Position numbers and translations under genes: made by a program. DNA of 64,000 bases from Colius striatus (taxonomy: Eukaryota > Chordata > Aves > Coliiformes > Coliidae). Where the stretch lies: contig NC_084771.1 of assembly GCF_028858725.1 (NCBI RefSeq), positions 6,104,915 to 6,168,914 of the forward strand, given 5' to 3'. The notes under the pieces were generated by a model, which worked only from the letters and a program-made list of their open reading frames with translations, had not been told where the DNA came from and did not search any database. Position 1 is the stretch's first letter; each line of letters starts with the position of its first letter. Shown here in pieces: positions 62,356-64,000 of this stretch.

Positions 62356-64000
62356 GAAGGAGCAACATGCATCTAAAATGCAAAATATCCAGCATTAGTT
62401 CTTGCCAGCCTCGTTTCTTAGGGGATTGTGTCGATGCTAACTTGGCCTGGACGTTCACTTGTATGGAAATCTGTGTCTTTCTCTTGGACAGCAATTCAGT
62501 GGTGGGTTTGCCATCGCTGCACAGCTCGGTTCTGCATTCTCCCCCTGGCAGGGTTAGCCAAGGAAGTGATGGTCTGTTGGTTAGAGAGCACTGCCACATC
62601 ACACGTGCTCACTTCTGCTTCTGCCCTTGCACTGCTCTGTTGGGTGATCTTATGCAAAGCCTATAGCCGTGCTTGGCCTTGATATTTCTCTCTGCAAAAC
62701 GATGACGACAACGTTGAGGGCTTTTTGCTCAGACTTTTTTTGGGAGTGGAAAGTAACATAAAAGAGCAGAAATCTGTGTCTGCTCTTCATCCCTGCTGCA
62801 GGAACAGCTCTGCAGCCCAGCTTTGTCACTCCAACAGCTGTAGCATAAAAGTAAAAATATCAAAGCCTGACATAAGGGCTCTGCTTAGGAACTCACAGAC
62901 CATTATTATGGCAAAGGCATGTCCTAATAATACTCTGCTTCCAGTCAAAGAAAATACATGTACTCTCTGTGTATGGGAGTCTGACCTATGAATCTAGTTA
63001 CACTTAATAAGATGTAACAGTTGCTCAGGGGACTGATAATAGGATATAGAGTCTTTTATCTCTGTGTCATGTGTTGAAATCCAGACCAGGCCATTAGCAA
63101 TTAAAACACCTTACAATCTGATGTCTGTCCAGTGGCCTGTGCAAAATGAGCCTCAGCTCAGCAGCCACTGCATAAACTTTTGAGGTTTCAGGTTGTTGAT
63201 TATTTTTTCTCTTCTTTTCTTTTGATGGGAGAAAGTGTCTTTTGCAATCCTGTTCCTGCCTTCATTAGCACCATGGCCAGCTGTTTGTAGGTGGGCAAGC
63301 ATCCAGGCAGACGTGGGGCTGTGGTGTTTTCTTTCCCTAAAGATGATTTTCCAAATCAAAGCTGAAGTATGTTGGAGCAAGGCCTTTGGGAGAGCAGCCA
63401 GCACTAGCTCTACGCACGCTGAGTTTGTTTTGGGACTAAATACACAGTTGTGTTCTCTTGGCTTCTTAATACAGCAGCTATTTAGGAATATAAAAATAAT
63501 AGCTTGTAGAGATTGATGCATGGATTTCCTCTCTTTCTGCCTCTCACAGGAAAAATACTCCAAACATTTATTTACAAGGATTTATTTGAAAAAAGGGAGA
63601 GAACGAGGAAAACCTTTCCTTACTGCTGCTGTTTCATTCAGATACAGACATATTTGTGTGCCATTCATTTGGTAAAGTTTTATGTTATATGTATCTTTCC
63701 CATTCATTTATAGCTGGTAAGATTTTTCTCTTTTTTCCATCTGAAAACACCCAATGGGTGTGAAAGGCTCCGTAGTGACCATCCACCCTGAACGGGGGCT
63801 GTTTGAAAGGAGGTATTGCTTTTTCTGTTGTCAAAACAAAGCCACAGCAATGTTCACACACAGATGTTTGTGTTTGAGAGAGTTTTATAGCAGTGAGACC
63901 ATTGTTATCAGTGGCTGGTCACGCACAGAATTCAAATACCCTGTGAGCTGAAGCTGGGTTTGTAGCTTGCAGCTGAGGTCTGAGCGATCCCTCTCTGAGC

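Larger units (their letters stand above)
61200..64000. other. intergenic, no confirmed gene
   Basis: Non-coding DNA apart from the minus-strand exon-like segment at 62.2-62.3 kb and a 15-base tandem duplication beside it. Confidence 0.5.

Overview
This window looks like bird nuclear DNA. It is AT-leaning and gene-poor. It carries at least five recognisable chicken-repeat-1 (CR1) LINE 3' ends plus shorter tails, with the typical CR1 ending (TCCCTTCCAACC, then short ATTCTATG/ATTCTGTG repeats), and two old long-terminal-repeat (LTR) fragments of avian endogenous-retrovirus type. The CR1 load would fit many neognath birds; I cannot name the species.

The only protein-coding gene I can support is VMA21 on the + strand, with three coding exons (24338-24393, 26223-26332, 27787-27929). 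Both introns are GT-AG, and the joined frame is 102 residues ending in a stop codon. It encodes the ER assembly factor of the V-ATPase Vo sector. Exon 1 sits in a CpG island with an NRF1-like palindrome and an ETS-like site. A 33-codon upstream ORF in good start context ends in a TGATG overlap with the VMA21 start, which suggests translational coupling or repression.

Layout: 1-24.1 kb is intergenic, with three CR1 3' ends on the + strand and one on the - strand, an isolated GC-rich CpG cluster wedged between two of them (12.69-13.03 kb), and an LTR fragment (19.1-19.5 kb). 24.1-30.9 kb is VMA21 with its CpG island, introns and probable 3' UTR. A roughly 210-base dispersed repeat occurs once upstream of the gene (about 19.9 kb) and once in intron 2 (about 27.5 kb), in the same orientation. 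30.15-30.53 kb is a second LTR-type repeat. 31-64 kb is intergenic, with CR1 copies and a few unproven exon-like stretches: a minus-strand open exon-like segment at 34.2-34.4 kb, a TATA-containing CpG patch at 42.2-42.4 kb with a downstream donor, a splice-flanked open segment at 45.7 kb, and a minus-strand one at 62.2-62.3 kb.

The neighbours of VMA21 in human Xq28 (GPR50 on one side, PRRG3 and CNGA2 on the other) were looked for by eye and not seen, so they either lie outside the window or were missed. I found no RNA genes, no CRISPR array, and no convincing novel multi-gene system.
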